Origin: Leptospira fluminis
GTDB lineage: Bacteria; Spirochaetota; Leptospiria; Leptospirales; Leptospiraceae
DNA length: 64,000 nt
NCBI RefSeq assembly: GCF_004771275.1
Contig: NZ_RQEV01000015.1
Coordinates: forward strand, 129,404 to 193,403
Direction of reading: 5' to 3'
Made by a program: the position numbers and the translations under genes. The notes below the pieces were generated by a model. It made no database searches. It was not told where the DNA came from and saw nothing but the letters and a program-made list of their open reading frames with translations. Of this stretch, positions 38,034-47,035 are shown piece by piece (positions within the stretch are counted from its first letter, which is position 1; each line of letters starts with the position of its first letter).

Positions 38034-39224
38034 ATGGGTTCTACATATTCAGATATCATTATGGAAAAACCGAGCCTCCGATCCGTTGGGATTTCGAGAG
38101 CCGAAGGGTTAACGGCTTTGGATTCCGTGATATTCAATCGGGAAGATTGGGACAGGATGGATGCCGAAGAGGCTTCCGAACTGAGGATGGAGGCGATCGG
38201 AGAAGCGGTCCGTTTCCATTCCAAAAACTGCCGGGAATACGAAGCTTATTGCGAAAGGAGGAACTTCGATCCAGAAGTTCCTTTGACCAAGGAAAATCTT
38301 TCCTCGGTTCCGCAAATTCCCACGTCCGTCTTTAAGGCTCGGGAACTGATGAGCGTACCGAAAGACGAAATCGTACGGTGCTTCGAGAGCAGCGGAACTA
38401 TGGGAATGAAAAGTAGGATTTTTCGCGACGAAATCACTCTAGCCAGATTGTCAGGTTCTCTGCGGAGTTCCGCCAATGTCTGGTCCGATCTGGTCGGAGA
38501 CGTGGACATCGAGGAGGATGTCTTTGTGATCCATCTCGGACCGTCCAGGAGAGAGGCGGGATCCGTATGGTTCGGATACGTAATGAGTCTGATCGAACTC
38601 GAAGCGGATACGAAACATCTGATGAAGGACGGGAACGTGAATATCCGTGAAGCGATAGAAATGGCGACTAACGCGTTGACGGAAGGGAAGAGGATTCTCG
38701 TCGTAGGTGCCCCCTTTTTGGTACGGGAGTTCTGCGCGCAAGCTTCGGATCGGTCCGTACGCTTCGGTTCGAATCTGTATTTGATTACGGGCGGCGGATG
38801 GAAAAAGCAAGGGGGAAAGGCGATTTCTCAGATCGAATTGGCAGAGTTCGCTCGTTCCACGCTGGGCTTGGATTCCCCTAAACAGGTTCGGGACGTATTC
38901 AATCAGGTCGAGTTGAACAGCGCTTTCATTCAATGCTGCGAAGGAAGATTGCACGCTCCTCCTTGGGTGGAAGTCATCGTAAGAGATCCCTTTACACTGG
39001 AACCGTCGGCTTCCGGAGCGCCGGGAATATTGACTTATCTGGATCCTACGGCACGAAGCTATCCCGCATTCATTATCGGAGAGGATTTAGGAATCAAAGA
39101 GGAAGGTCCCTGCCCCTGCGGCCGCCATTCTTCTAGCATACGCGTAGATCGGAGACTGAAGGTTTCCGAACACCAAGGATGCGCACTCCAATTGGAAAAG
39201 CAATTTGCGTCGGTGAATCTTTAG
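38034..39224 (+). CDS. luxE: LuxE-like acyl-protein synthetase
   Basis: A 396-residue protein of the LuxE/PF04443 family. Signatures: PTSVFKARELMSVPKDEIV, ESSGTMGMKSRIFRDE, TGGGWKKQGGKAI, VELNSAFIQCCEGRLH, PPWVEVIVRDP and CPCGRHSSS. The C-terminal Cys383 in HQGCALQ matches the place where LuxE is acylated before handing the chain to LuxC. It adenylates a fatty acid, attaches it to itself and feeds LuxC. The gap to the previous gene is eight bases, with AGGAG as ribosome site. Confidence 0.9.
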   Translation: MGSTYSDIIMEKPSLRSVGISRAEGLTALDSVIFNREDWDRMDAEEASELRMEAIGEAVRFHSKNCREYEAYCERRNFDPEVPLTKENLSSVPQIPTSVFKARELMSVPKDEIVRCFESSGTMGMKSRIFRDEITLARLSGSLRSSANVWSDLVGDVDIEEDVFVIHLGPSRREAGSVWFGYVMSLIELEADTKHLMKDGNVNIREAIEMATNALTEGKRILVVGAPFLVREFCAQASDRSVRFGSNLYLITGGGWKKQGGKAISQIELAEFARSTLGLDSPKQVRDVFNQVELNSAFIQCCEGRLHAPPWVEVIVRDPFTLEPSASGAPGILTYLDPTARSYPAFIIGEDLGIKEEGPCPCGRHSSSIRVDRRLKVSEHQGCALQLEKQFASVNL

Positions 39225-39245
39225 CTTTAAAGGAATCTGAAAAGA

Positions 39246-40169
39246 ATGAATTCGATGGATTTTTTGATCAAAAACCGGGAAGGCCGGAATCTAATCGCCT
39301 GGCAGGATTCCCTATCCGAGCCGACAAATCCTCCGGTCCTCATTTGCGGAGGGTTTTCCAGAAGGATGAGTACCCTTAGCGCATTGGCCTGCTATCTCCT
39401 GAAAAACGGTGCGAACGTATACAGGTTCGATTATCTAGATCATGTGGGTCTGAGCGAAGGGGAAATTCTGGACTTTACCATTGCGAGCATGGAAAAAAGT
39501 TTGGAAAGCGTTCTCCCTTGGGTCTCCTCGTTGGAAGGGGAAACGAAAATCAATCTCTTAGCGATCAGCCTAGGCGCCGTACCTGCCGTTTTTCAGGCGG
39601 TCAAAAATCCCAATATCGCGGCGTTAGGTTGTCTTGTCGGAGTCGTTCATGCGAGAAGTACGTTCGAACGGGTTTTCGGAACCGACTATTATTCCTGGGA
39701 ACACGATACATTGCCGGATACGATCGTCTTCGAAGGGCACAAATTAAATCCTCGCGGACTCTGGCAGGAAAATCTAAGAACCGGAGTGGCGGATTTTCCC
39801 GCCATGAAAGACGCGTTATCTAAGTTGTCCATTCCGGTAATGAATCTGGTGGCTTCCGAAGACCAATGGCTAACGTTGGAGGAAGTGAACGAGGCCTTCT
39901 CCGTTCCCGGAGGAGGAGAACGGAAAATCGTGGAGCTTCCGTACGGCGGACATGAATTGGCCAGAAATCCCCTGGCGCTTCGCTTAGCAATGAAACATAT
40001 CATCGCCGGATTTTTTTACGACGGGGATACGAGTCGCGTTTCGGATCCTAGTTTCGAGGAGATCGCCGACTTTCGGGTAGCGGATAGGAATCGTTCCCGC
40101 GGAAAGGAACTCCGCTTTTACGATCTGAGTCGGAACGAAAAGGAATCCTTGGCCTTCGGTAAAAGTTGA
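39246..40169 (+). CDS. luxD: LuxD-like acyl-transferase/thioesterase
   Basis: A 307-residue alpha/beta hydrolase that clearly follows LuxD: VLICGGFSRRMSTLSALACYL, YRFDYLDHVGLSEGEI, VGVVHARSTFERVFGTDY and FEGHKL. The likely triad is S108 (LAISLGA), D206 (ASEDQWL) and H236 (YGGHELARN). LuxD releases a fatty acid from acyl-ACP to feed LuxE/LuxC. The gene starts 21 bases after luxE and its stop overlaps the next start by one base (TGATG). Confidence 0.9.
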   Translation: MNSMDFLIKNREGRNLIAWQDSLSEPTNPPVLICGGFSRRMSTLSALACYLLKNGANVYRFDYLDHVGLSEGEILDFTIASMEKSLESVLPWVSSLEGETKINLLAISLGAVPAVFQAVKNPNIAALGCLVGVVHARSTFERVFGTDYYSWEHDTLPDTIVFEGHKLNPRGLWQENLRTGVADFPAMKDALSKLSIPVMNLVASEDQWLTLEEVNEAFSVPGGGERKIVELPYGGHELARNPLALRLAMKHIIAGFFYDGDTSRVSDPSFEEIADFRVADRNRSRGKELRFYDLSRNEKESLAFGKS

Positions 40170-41125
40170 TGGGAAGACGCACTTTAGATCTTCCGGACGC
40201 GGCCGACATTGCGGACACGTTTTTGCGCGTGGAGAAATTCGTTCCTTCCTCTCCTCTCTTAGCGTCTCCTTTTGCGGGAAAGGATTGTTGGTTGAAGCTG
40301 GAATCCTTACAACGTACAGGTTCCTTTAAAATCAGGGGCGCGACCGCCGCTTTGACAAAGATTCCGCAAGGGGAGAACATCGTGACTTGTTCCGCCGGGA
40401 ATCACGGTCTAGCCGTTGCCGTAGTCGCGAAAGAGTTGGGAATCAAGGCTACGATCGTAGTCTCCCAAAAGGCTTCCCCCAAAAAGATAGAGTTACTACG
40501 CAAAGAGACGGAGGATCTGATCGTTCACGGCATAGACTACGACGAAGCGGAGGACTTTGCCCGGGAACTCGCGGAAAGCAGGAATGTCAGATACCTTTCT
40601 CCCTACAACGATCCCGATGTGATCCTCGGGCAGGCGAGCGTGGGAGTGGAATTACTTTCCTCCTTTTCCGGGCCGATCACCGTCGTGTGTCCGATCGGAG
40701 GAGGAGGACTCGCCGCCGGAATCGGCATGGCTCTTTCTTTCAGACCGGGAAGCAGATTGATCGGAGTGGAGGCCGCCAACTCCGCGCCGATGAAGTTGGC
40801 CTTGGATAGGGGAGAGACCGTTCCGATCGACATATTCCCGACCATCGCCGAGGGCCTAGCGGGGAATCTGGAAAGAGGAAGCATCACTGTGGGCTTATTA
40901 TCCAAGTACTCGGAATCCACACTCGCCGTTACCGAGTCCCAGATCAGGGACGGAATGAAATATTTGGCCTTGCATCACGGGATCGTGACGGAAGGCGCCG
41001 GCTCGGTCGCGATGGCCGCGATTTTGGCGGGAGAATTTCCCTTTCCGAAAGGACAACCGTTGATCGCTCTCGTGTCGGGGAGGAATATAGATCTGGATAC
41101 CTGGAAGGGATTCCTTGAATCATAA
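40169..41125 (+). CDS. Threonine-dehydratase-like PLP enzyme
   Basis: A 318-residue fold-type II PLP enzyme without a regulatory domain. The PLP lysine is K54 in TGSFKIRGA; the phosphate loop is VVCPIGGGGLAAGI; the end reads ALVSGRNID. It resembles catabolic threonine or 3-hydroxyaspartate ammonia-lyases, which turn beta-hydroxy amino acids into 2-keto acids. If it acts on a beta-hydroxy amino acid made by the 33345 hydroxylase, the product could be reduced by the dehydrogenase at 43724; this is inference. Confidence 0.87.
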   Translation: MGRRTLDLPDAADIADTFLRVEKFVPSSPLLASPFAGKDCWLKLESLQRTGSFKIRGATAALTKIPQGENIVTCSAGNHGLAVAVVAKELGIKATIVVSQKASPKKIELLRKETEDLIVHGIDYDEAEDFARELAESRNVRYLSPYNDPDVILGQASVGVELLSSFSGPITVVCPIGGGGLAAGIGMALSFRPGSRLIGVEAANSAPMKLALDRGETVPIDIFPTIAEGLAGNLERGSITVGLLSKYSESTLAVTESQIRDGMKYLALHHGIVTEGAGSVAMAAILAGEFPFPKGQPLIALVSGRNIDLDTWKGFLES

Positions 41126-41153
41126 ATTCGAATATTCTAAATCGTTAACGTAA

Positions 41154-42293
41154 ATGTCCTATAAGAAAATTTTAATTCTACACGATTACCAAAAGATCGG
41201 AAAGGGGATGATTTCGGCGTTCCCGAAAGATCAATACGAAGTTTCCGTCCTGACTTCCGGATCTCCCGCAGGAGTATTCCGTTCGGATTTGCCGTCCGAC
41301 GCGGCCAGAGTCCGCAAGATCAAGACGGATTGGGGAAAGGATTTCGTTCCGGAAGAGGATCTGTTCCGGGAAAGGGAAACGGAAATCGTTACGAACGACG
41401 AAGCTTGCCTATTCGCTTGCTCCCGTCTCAGGCGGTTTTTCGGATTACCGGTAAGATCCCCTTCCAACCAGATCGCTTATTCCAACAAGATCGTTATGAA
41501 ATCCTACCTTTCGAAAGCCGGGATTTCAGTACCGACTTTCAAACGAATCGATTGGGATCTTTATGACTCCCGTACGCTTCCCCTGGAGGTGGCAAAGGAG
41601 TTTTCCTTTCCGCTCGTGGTAAAACCGGAGGAAGGAGGCTATAACGAGGGAGTAGAGATATTCAAAGATAAGCATGAATTAAGTCATTGGGCGGAATTGC
41701 ATTTCGGAGAGCCGGGATGGCAATTGGAAGCGTTCGTTTCCGGAAGTCTATTTCATGCGAACTCCATCATTCTGGACGGAAAGACCTTTCCCGTCCAAGT
41801 GGGGGCATATACGAGTCCGCCTCTAGGGGCCAACTTCGGACGCGGATTCGGAAGTGTTACGCTTCCGAAAGAACATAGAATTCATGCGATCGGTACGGAA
41901 CTGAACGCGAAGATCGCGGAAGTTCTAGGAAAGGAAGGCCGCTTCATTCTTCATACCGAATTCTTTGTGGATCGAGATCAAAACGCGACGGTGATCGATG
42001 TGGCAGCAAGAGCTCCCGGGGCTCTTGTTTCCGACATAGCGGAAATTCATTCGAAAGTGAATTTGGAGGCTGCCAATTTTAGAATGCAGATCGGCGAGGA
42101 ACCCTGCCTTCCATTGGAGACGGGCATTTTTGCCGGTTGGTTCTGGTCCTGTCCGAAAAAGGACGGATCCGTGACCAGCCTAACCTTATGGGGAGATCAT
42201 TTCGGAGATTTGCTCCGAGACTTACGCGGGATCGCGCTCGGAATCGGAAATCTTCAGAGTCTTCCTTGGCTGGAGGAACTTTATGAAAACTAG
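41154..42293 (+). CDS. ATP-grasp carboxylate-amine ligase
   Basis: A 379-residue ATP-grasp enzyme. It has a Rossmann-like N-terminus (KKILILHDYQKIG), the lysine of FPLVVKPEEGGYNEGVEI, EAFVSG, and the metal-binding end VIDVAARAPGALVSDI. Enzymes of this group join an acid to an amine at the cost of ATP, as BtrJ does in butirosin assembly, or carry out peptide-bond formation. The partner amine and acid are unknown. No good ribosome site is seen before the ATG. Its end overlaps the next gene by 11 bases. Confidence 0.83.
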   Translation: MSYKKILILHDYQKIGKGMISAFPKDQYEVSVLTSGSPAGVFRSDLPSDAARVRKIKTDWGKDFVPEEDLFRERETEIVTNDEACLFACSRLRRFFGLPVRSPSNQIAYSNKIVMKSYLSKAGISVPTFKRIDWDLYDSRTLPLEVAKEFSFPLVVKPEEGGYNEGVEIFKDKHELSHWAELHFGEPGWQLEAFVSGSLFHANSIILDGKTFPVQVGAYTSPPLGANFGRGFGSVTLPKEHRIHAIGTELNAKIAEVLGKEGRFILHTEFFVDRDQNATVIDVAARAPGALVSDIAEIHSKVNLEAANFRMQIGEEPCLPLETGIFAGWFWSCPKKDGSVTSLTLWGDHFGDLLRDLRGIALGIGNLQSLPWLEELYEN

Positions 42294-43713
42294 AATCTTT
42301 CCCGCATCGCCGAACCAGGTCCGCCATTGGAGACACGCATGTAGGTTTCCCGAATCTCCCGCGTTAAATATGACGGTCGGTCTCCATATGGAAGGCTTCC
42401 TCGATCTGGAAACCGTTCGACTCGCAGTGGTGCGGACCTTGGAAAGACACGACTCCCTATTCGCGAAACCGTTTTGGGCGGACGGGGAATTGTATTGGGA
42501 AAGCGCCGCTTCGAAGGATGGAGATTCCGTCCTCGAAGTTGTGAGATGCGAAGATAAAAAAACGGTCCTCGAAGAGATTCGGAACGAGGCCAAAAGACCC
42601 TTCCGATTGGAGCGGGAATATCCGGTAAGAGCGAGAATTTTTCCGATCTCCGAATTCGAGAACATAGTTATATTAAACGTTCATCATATAGCTTTGGACG
42701 GCTGGTCCGTCGAGCTTTTGGTCAAAGAGATAGCGACCCGCTACAACAATCTGTTCTTGGGGGAGCCGGATTTGAATCAGAAAAAATCCCCGTCCTTCGA
42801 AGGGTTCTCGAAATACCAATCCGAATTCGAACGCACCTCTCACGGAATTTCAGATTCGTCGTACTGGAAAAAGGAATTGGAGAACGTTAAAACCGGAAGC
42901 GGATTTCCGCCCGACATTCGCGGAGAGAGCCTTTCTTCCTGGCCTCTCGGTCGTATGTCCTGGAGTTTCTTGACCACAGAACTTTCGGACCTTACTAAAG
43001 AAGCGGCTAAAGTCGCGGGAGTCACTCCGTTCGTATTTTTGATCGGAGCTTTTGCACGGTTACTCGGCGTGGAAAGCGCGGAAGATGACGTTCTTGTGGG
43101 CGTCCCATTCGTGAATCGTCTCAGAGCGGAAGACGCGAATTTGGTGGGATTCGTAGTGAATACATTGCCTTTACGTTTCAAGGTTTCCGAAAGAAACGAT
43201 CCTCAATATATTAAAAATGTTTCACATACTTGCGGAGCCGCTTTTCTTCACCAAAGATTGCCTTACGTGAATATCCTGCGCGATTTGGGCCCGGAGTATG
43301 AGACGTCCGCCAAACCGGTTTTCCGGACCATGTTCATTTTACAAGGCAGCCAAACGGCTCGGAATCAGTTTCTCGGTCTGAACTGCAACCAATCCTGGAT
43401 TTCCACGGGAGGAGCGAAATACGAACAAACTTGGACGATAGAAGAACGGAACGGCGCTTATACTTTGGATGTGGAGTGGAATCCGGAATTATTTTCGGAC
43501 GGGAAGATCGCCCGTCTGATGGAAAACTACGGAGAGATTCTGAGAAATCTTGCGAGTACTTTTGTCGATGGTAAGGACGGAAAAGAAGGAAGTGGAACGG
43601 AGAAAAACCTCTCCTGGCCGGAGTTAAAGGATCTTGCCGACTTTTTTTCCGGTCCGATCGTCCTTGAATCGGATTCGAATCTGGATTTGAAGATCCAGAG
43701 ACAGGGAGGATAA
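42283..43713 (+). CDS. Free-standing NRPS condensation domain protein
   Basis: A 476-residue protein with an isolated condensation domain. The active-site motif HHIALDG is at 134-140, the latch region ends in DDVLVGVPFVNR, and VGFVVNTLPLR is typical. No adenylation or carrier domain is attached; the free ACP at 32957 may be its partner. It probably forms an amide (or ester) between the ACP-bound acyl group and an amine. A GGAGG ribosome site lies inside the end of the previous gene. Confidence 0.9.
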   Translation: MKTRIFPASPNQVRHWRHACRFPESPALNMTVGLHMEGFLDLETVRLAVVRTLERHDSLFAKPFWADGELYWESAASKDGDSVLEVVRCEDKKTVLEEIRNEAKRPFRLEREYPVRARIFPISEFENIVILNVHHIALDGWSVELLVKEIATRYNNLFLGEPDLNQKKSPSFEGFSKYQSEFERTSHGISDSSYWKKELENVKTGSGFPPDIRGESLSSWPLGRMSWSFLTTELSDLTKEAAKVAGVTPFVFLIGAFARLLGVESAEDDVLVGVPFVNRLRAEDANLVGFVVNTLPLRFKVSERNDPQYIKNVSHTCGAAFLHQRLPYVNILRDLGPEYETSAKPVFRTMFILQGSQTARNQFLGLNCNQSWISTGGAKYEQTWTIEERNGAYTLDVEWNPELFSDGKIARLMENYGEILRNLASTFVDGKDGKEGSGTEKNLSWPELKDLADFFSGPIVLESDSNLDLKIQRQGG

Positions 43714-43723
43714 GTTCCCGTTT

Positions 43724-44641
43724 ATGGAGGATCCTGTCAGATCGATTCACCTTCTCTTTCCGGAATCGGATCGAATTGCGATTTCGAACCGTTTGCGATT
43801 CATTCTGGACCCCGAGATTCGGATTACGTCGGGAGAGGAGACTCCCGAGGAGGACTCGTGTTTGTTTTTAGCTCCCCATGAATTCGACCTTTCGACGCAA
43901 GTTCGTCATCTGAGAAATACTTCTTGGAAATGGGTGCATTTGAGCACTGCGGGATACGATTTTTTTCCATTGGAGGAAGTCCCGATCGGGACCTGGGTGA
44001 CTCGGAGTTGGAAAGCCTATGCGGAGCCTTTGGCGGAATACGTACTTCGTGCCGTGCTTCGTCATGCGCATTCGAATCTCGGGACCGGAGTACGAGGGCA
44101 AAGAATCGGAGTCGTCGGCTATGGGGAAGTCGGTCGCTTGGTGACGGAACTGCTTCATAAATTGGGAGCAAAGGTCACCGTATTGAGAAAAAGCGGAGGA
44201 CCTGTGGAGTTCGGAGAAGTGACTCGGTCCAAATGGGATTTGTTGGATATGACCCAATTGGTTCTGACTCTTCCTCTGAACCGGGAATCCGAAAACATCC
44301 TGGGACGAGAGTTTTTGGCACGCTGCTCCTCGGGGATGCACTTGGTCAACGTGTCGAGAGGGGAGTTGATCGACCAAGAGGCATTGTTGGATTTCACGCG
44401 ATCCAAAGAGTTGTGGGCCACTCTGGACGTGACTGTTCCCGAACCGTTGCCACCGAGACATCCTCTTCGTTTCGAGGAAAGAATCCTGATCTCGGAACAT
44501 GTGGCTTGGAACAGCGGTTCGGATCCGTATGGGGCAATCTTGGAGGATTTCGCTCGGATCTGGGAGTGTTTGAAAGTGGAAATCGATCCTCCGGGATGTC
44601 TTCGCAAAGGTGAGTTTCGACACCGGGTATCGGGAGCTTAG
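43724..44641 (+). CDS. D-isomer-specific 2-hydroxyacid dehydrogenase
   Basis: A 305-residue NAD-dependent dehydrogenase. The nucleotide loop is IGVVGYGEVGRLV; the catalytic Arg is in LVNVSRGELID; Glu is in DVTVPEPLPP and the catalytic His in SEHVAWNSG, in place of the usual TPHxAG. It would reduce a 2-keto acid. It is the last gene of the cluster; the next gene, lexA, is 57 bases further on. Confidence 0.87.
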   Translation: MEDPVRSIHLLFPESDRIAISNRLRFILDPEIRITSGEETPEEDSCLFLAPHEFDLSTQVRHLRNTSWKWVHLSTAGYDFFPLEEVPIGTWVTRSWKAYAEPLAEYVLRAVLRHAHSNLGTGVRGQRIGVVGYGEVGRLVTELLHKLGAKVTVLRKSGGPVEFGEVTRSKWDLLDMTQLVLTLPLNRESENILGREFLARCSSGMHLVNVSRGELIDQEALLDFTRSKELWATLDVTVPEPLPPRHPLRFEERILISEHVAWNSGSDPYGAILEDFARIWECLKVEIDPPGCLRKGEFRHRVSGA

Positions 44642-44698
44642 CGCCGATCCACCTAAAAAATACTTGCAAAACATCTATTCACTAATAACTTGTTAAGC

Positions 44699-45307
44699 AT
44701 GAAGGATCTGACGGAAAAGCAGCTCGCAGTGCTCCAATTTATCACGAATGTCATTAAAGAACGAGGGTTTCCTCCTACGATCCGAGAAATCGGGGATGAA
44801 TTCGGGATTACAGCTAAGGGGGCTTACGATCACCTCAAAGCAATCGAGAAAAAAGGGTACCTCAAGACTTCTAAGAACCAATCCAGAGCGATCGAACTGA
44901 CACGACAAAGTCCGTTTGAGGCCCTTCCCGTTCCGACACCTAGCATTCCTTTACTTGGTCGTGTCGCAGCCGGACTTCCGATTCTTGCGGAAGAGAATAT
45001 CGAATCGTACATTCCCATTCCGGAAGAACTTGCTTCGAAAGGGATGACGTTTGCGTTGAAAGTGCAAGGGGATTCTATGGAAGAGGCGGGGATTAACGAC
45101 GGAGACATCGCCATTATCCAGAAAAGGGACATCGCGCGGAACGGAGAAATCGTGGTGGCTCTTATCGGCGACGAAGCGACCTTAAAAGTATATTATAAGG
45201 AACCGGATCACATCAGGCTCGAGGCTCGAAATCCCAAATACAAACCGATCAAAACCAAAAAGGCAGTCATCATCGGCAAGCTAGTCGGGCTGTATCGAGT
45301 CTACTAA
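44699..45307 (+). CDS. lexA: LexA repressor
   Basis: A 202-residue SOS repressor with a winged-helix N-terminus (LTEKQLAVLQFITNVIKERG, PTIREIGDEFGITAKGAYDHLKAIE) and an S24 protease C-terminus. The self-cleavage site is VAAGLPI, the catalytic Ser is in GDSMEEAG and the Lys in EATLKVYYK. It represses DNA-damage genes and cleaves itself when RecA is active. The ATG at 44699 is chosen over a TTG nine bases upstream. I found no TTTG-N5-CAAA operator just upstream, so autoregulation cannot be shown. Confidence 0.96.
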   Translation: MKDLTEKQLAVLQFITNVIKERGFPPTIREIGDEFGITAKGAYDHLKAIEKKGYLKTSKNQSRAIELTRQSPFEALPVPTPSIPLLGRVAAGLPILAEENIESYIPIPEELASKGMTFALKVQGDSMEEAGINDGDIAIIQKRDIARNGEIVVALIGDEATLKVYYKEPDHIRLEARNPKYKPIKTKKAVIIGKLVGLYRVY

Positions 45308-45363
45308 GCGGGACCGAATTCCGAGTTGACACTTTCTTCCGACGGGAAAAAAATTCTGAAAGA

Positions 45364-45657
45364 GTGAAATTCCCTTCGACGTACCGTAAATTCGCGGCTT
45401 TTCTCCTGTTTTTCTTCGTCGTTTGTGCTTCTCCCAAAAAGGAGATCGGGGACGCGGAATTGAAATTAGTATTGGATTATCTTGCGGAAGTCAGGTTCGG
45501 AGAAAGACTTTCCGCCGTCTCCGAAAAACCGATCCAAACGGACAAACAGATCTTCTTAGCCGCTTGCGAACGTTATAGCTTGGATTCCTCCGCTCTATTC
45601 AAGGCTCTGGAAGAGAAGCACCCTTCGATCTATTCCCGCTTGGTAAAAGAAGAATGA
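45364..45657 (+). CDS. Small putative lipoprotein upstream of ctpA
   Basis: A 97-residue protein from a GTG start, with a signal peptide ending in FFFVVCAS (spirochaete-like lipobox). The rest is helical (LKLVLDYLAEVRFGERL), no known family. Its stop overlaps the ctpA start by four bases (ATGA), so the two are made together and it may help the protease at the membrane. A longer signal than usual is needed to be sure of the lipobox. Confidence 0.72.
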   Translation: MKFPSTYRKFAAFLLFFFVVCASPKKEIGDAELKLVLDYLAEVRFGERLSAVSEKPIQTDKQIFLAACERYSLDSSALFKALEEKHPSIYSRLVKEE

Positions 45658-47024
45658 AAAATAAGGAAAGGTTGGTTTGGTTCGGAGCCGTTCTGGTTCT
45701 GAGTGTTGCTCTCGTATTTCGCCCCTCTCCGGTTCGTGCAATCTCCGAAACATCGGAGAAATACCTGCAATTGTTCCACGAAGTTTTGGGATTGGTCCAA
45801 AACGGTTACGTGGAACCGGTCAACGAGGAAAAAGCCTTTGTCGGAGCGATCAAAGGATTGATCGCATCTTTGGGAGATCCCCATTCCAATTTTTTGGACG
45901 AGGAAGAATACCGGCAGATGAAGGAGGAAACCCGCGGGAGTTTCGGCGGGTTGGGAATGGAAGTCGCCTTTTCGGACGGAGCCATCGTGGTAGTTTCTCC
46001 GATCGAAGACACTCCGGCTATGCGTGCCGGAATTCTACCCCAGGATCGAATCGTGGAAATCGACGGTAAGAGCACGGCAAACCTGGGGTATTCCGAAGGG
46101 ATCAAATTGATGCGCGGAAAACCGGGATCTTCGGTGACGATCAAGATAGAAAGAAAGAACCAAAAAGAACCGGTCCAGCTTACCTTGGTCCGTGAAAATA
46201 TCCAGATCCGTTATGTAAGATCGAATTATTTCAATAAGGAAAAAGTCGGGTACATTCGCTTAAACCAATTCATGGGCGAAAATACCCTGGAAGAATTCAA
46301 AAAGCAACTCAAGTCCTTGTCCGAAAAGAAAGCGGAAGGATTGATCGTGGACCTACGGATGAATCCGGGAGGACTCTTGCCTCTCGCGTCCGCTCTTTCC
46401 GATCTTTTTTTGCCCCCCGGATTGGACATCGTTTCGGTAAGGGGCAGGGGAGGAGAACTCGCGGACACTTCCAAATCCTCGAATTCGCCGGATAAATTCA
46501 CCAAGATTCCGATGATCGTGCTCATCAACGAGGGATCCGCTTCGGCGTCCGAGATTTTTGCAGGGGCCATGCAGGATCATGGTAGGGCAAAAATCCTTGG
46601 CACGACTTCGTACGGAAAAGGATCCGTGCAGTTCGTATACTCTCTTTCCCACGGCATGGCGGTCAAATTAACGGTACAGAAATACTATACTCCTTCCGGC
46701 CGTTCCTTGCATGGAAAAGGAATCCAGCCTGACGTGGTTGTCAAAGCCATAGAGCCGACGGAAGACGATCGTTTTTATCTCAGGAAGATCGGGGAAAAAA
46801 AACTTCTGGATCCGCTGATCGCAAAATTTCCGGACTATAGCGAATCGAATTTTCAGCATTTCGAGAAGGCGCTGAAGGAGCAGGGGATCAAACTTTCCTC
46901 CGACGTGGCTCGGATCTTATATAAAAATAGGACCCAAACGGAAAAGGAAAGGACTCTAACCGACGTGGATCTGGATCCCCAACTGCGTAAGGCCCTCGAA
47001 ATCCTCTCGGAAAAAAAATCCTAA
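45654..47024 (+). CDS. ctpA: C-terminal processing protease (S41 family)
   Basis: A 456-residue S41 peptidase with an N-terminal signal or anchor (ERLVWFGAVLVLSVALVF), a PDZ domain (about 95-180: FGGLGMEVAFSDG...AGILPQDRI) and the protease core. The catalytic Ser and Lys are visible in NEGSASASEIFAGAM and YGKGSVQ. These enzymes trim C-termini of envelope proteins in the periplasm. It follows a tiny lipoprotein and is followed by tsaD after 11 bases. Confidence 0.92.
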   Translation: MKNKERLVWFGAVLVLSVALVFRPSPVRAISETSEKYLQLFHEVLGLVQNGYVEPVNEEKAFVGAIKGLIASLGDPHSNFLDEEEYRQMKEETRGSFGGLGMEVAFSDGAIVVVSPIEDTPAMRAGILPQDRIVEIDGKSTANLGYSEGIKLMRGKPGSSVTIKIERKNQKEPVQLTLVRENIQIRYVRSNYFNKEKVGYIRLNQFMGENTLEEFKKQLKSLSEKKAEGLIVDLRMNPGGLLPLASALSDLFLPPGLDIVSVRGRGGELADTSKSSNSPDKFTKIPMIVLINEGSASASEIFAGAMQDHGRAKILGTTSYGKGSVQFVYSLSHGMAVKLTVQKYYTPSGRSLHGKGIQPDVVVKAIEPTEDDRFYLRKIGEKKLLDPLIAKFPDYSESNFQHFEKALKEQGIKLSSDVARILYKNRTQTEKERTLTDVDLDPQLRKALEILSEKKS

Positions 47025-47035
47025 TCTAATTCCCA

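Noticed and set aside
35459..40169. Calling the lux-like genes a working bioluminescence operon
   Set aside because: There is no luxB and no flavin reductase, and Cys106 is Gly; the genes may serve fatty aldehyde chemistry inside the cluster.
44642..44698. LexA operator in front of lexA
   Set aside because: No clear TTTG-N5-CAAA match was found in this short gap; TTGCAA...TAACTT could be promoter elements but the fit is weak.
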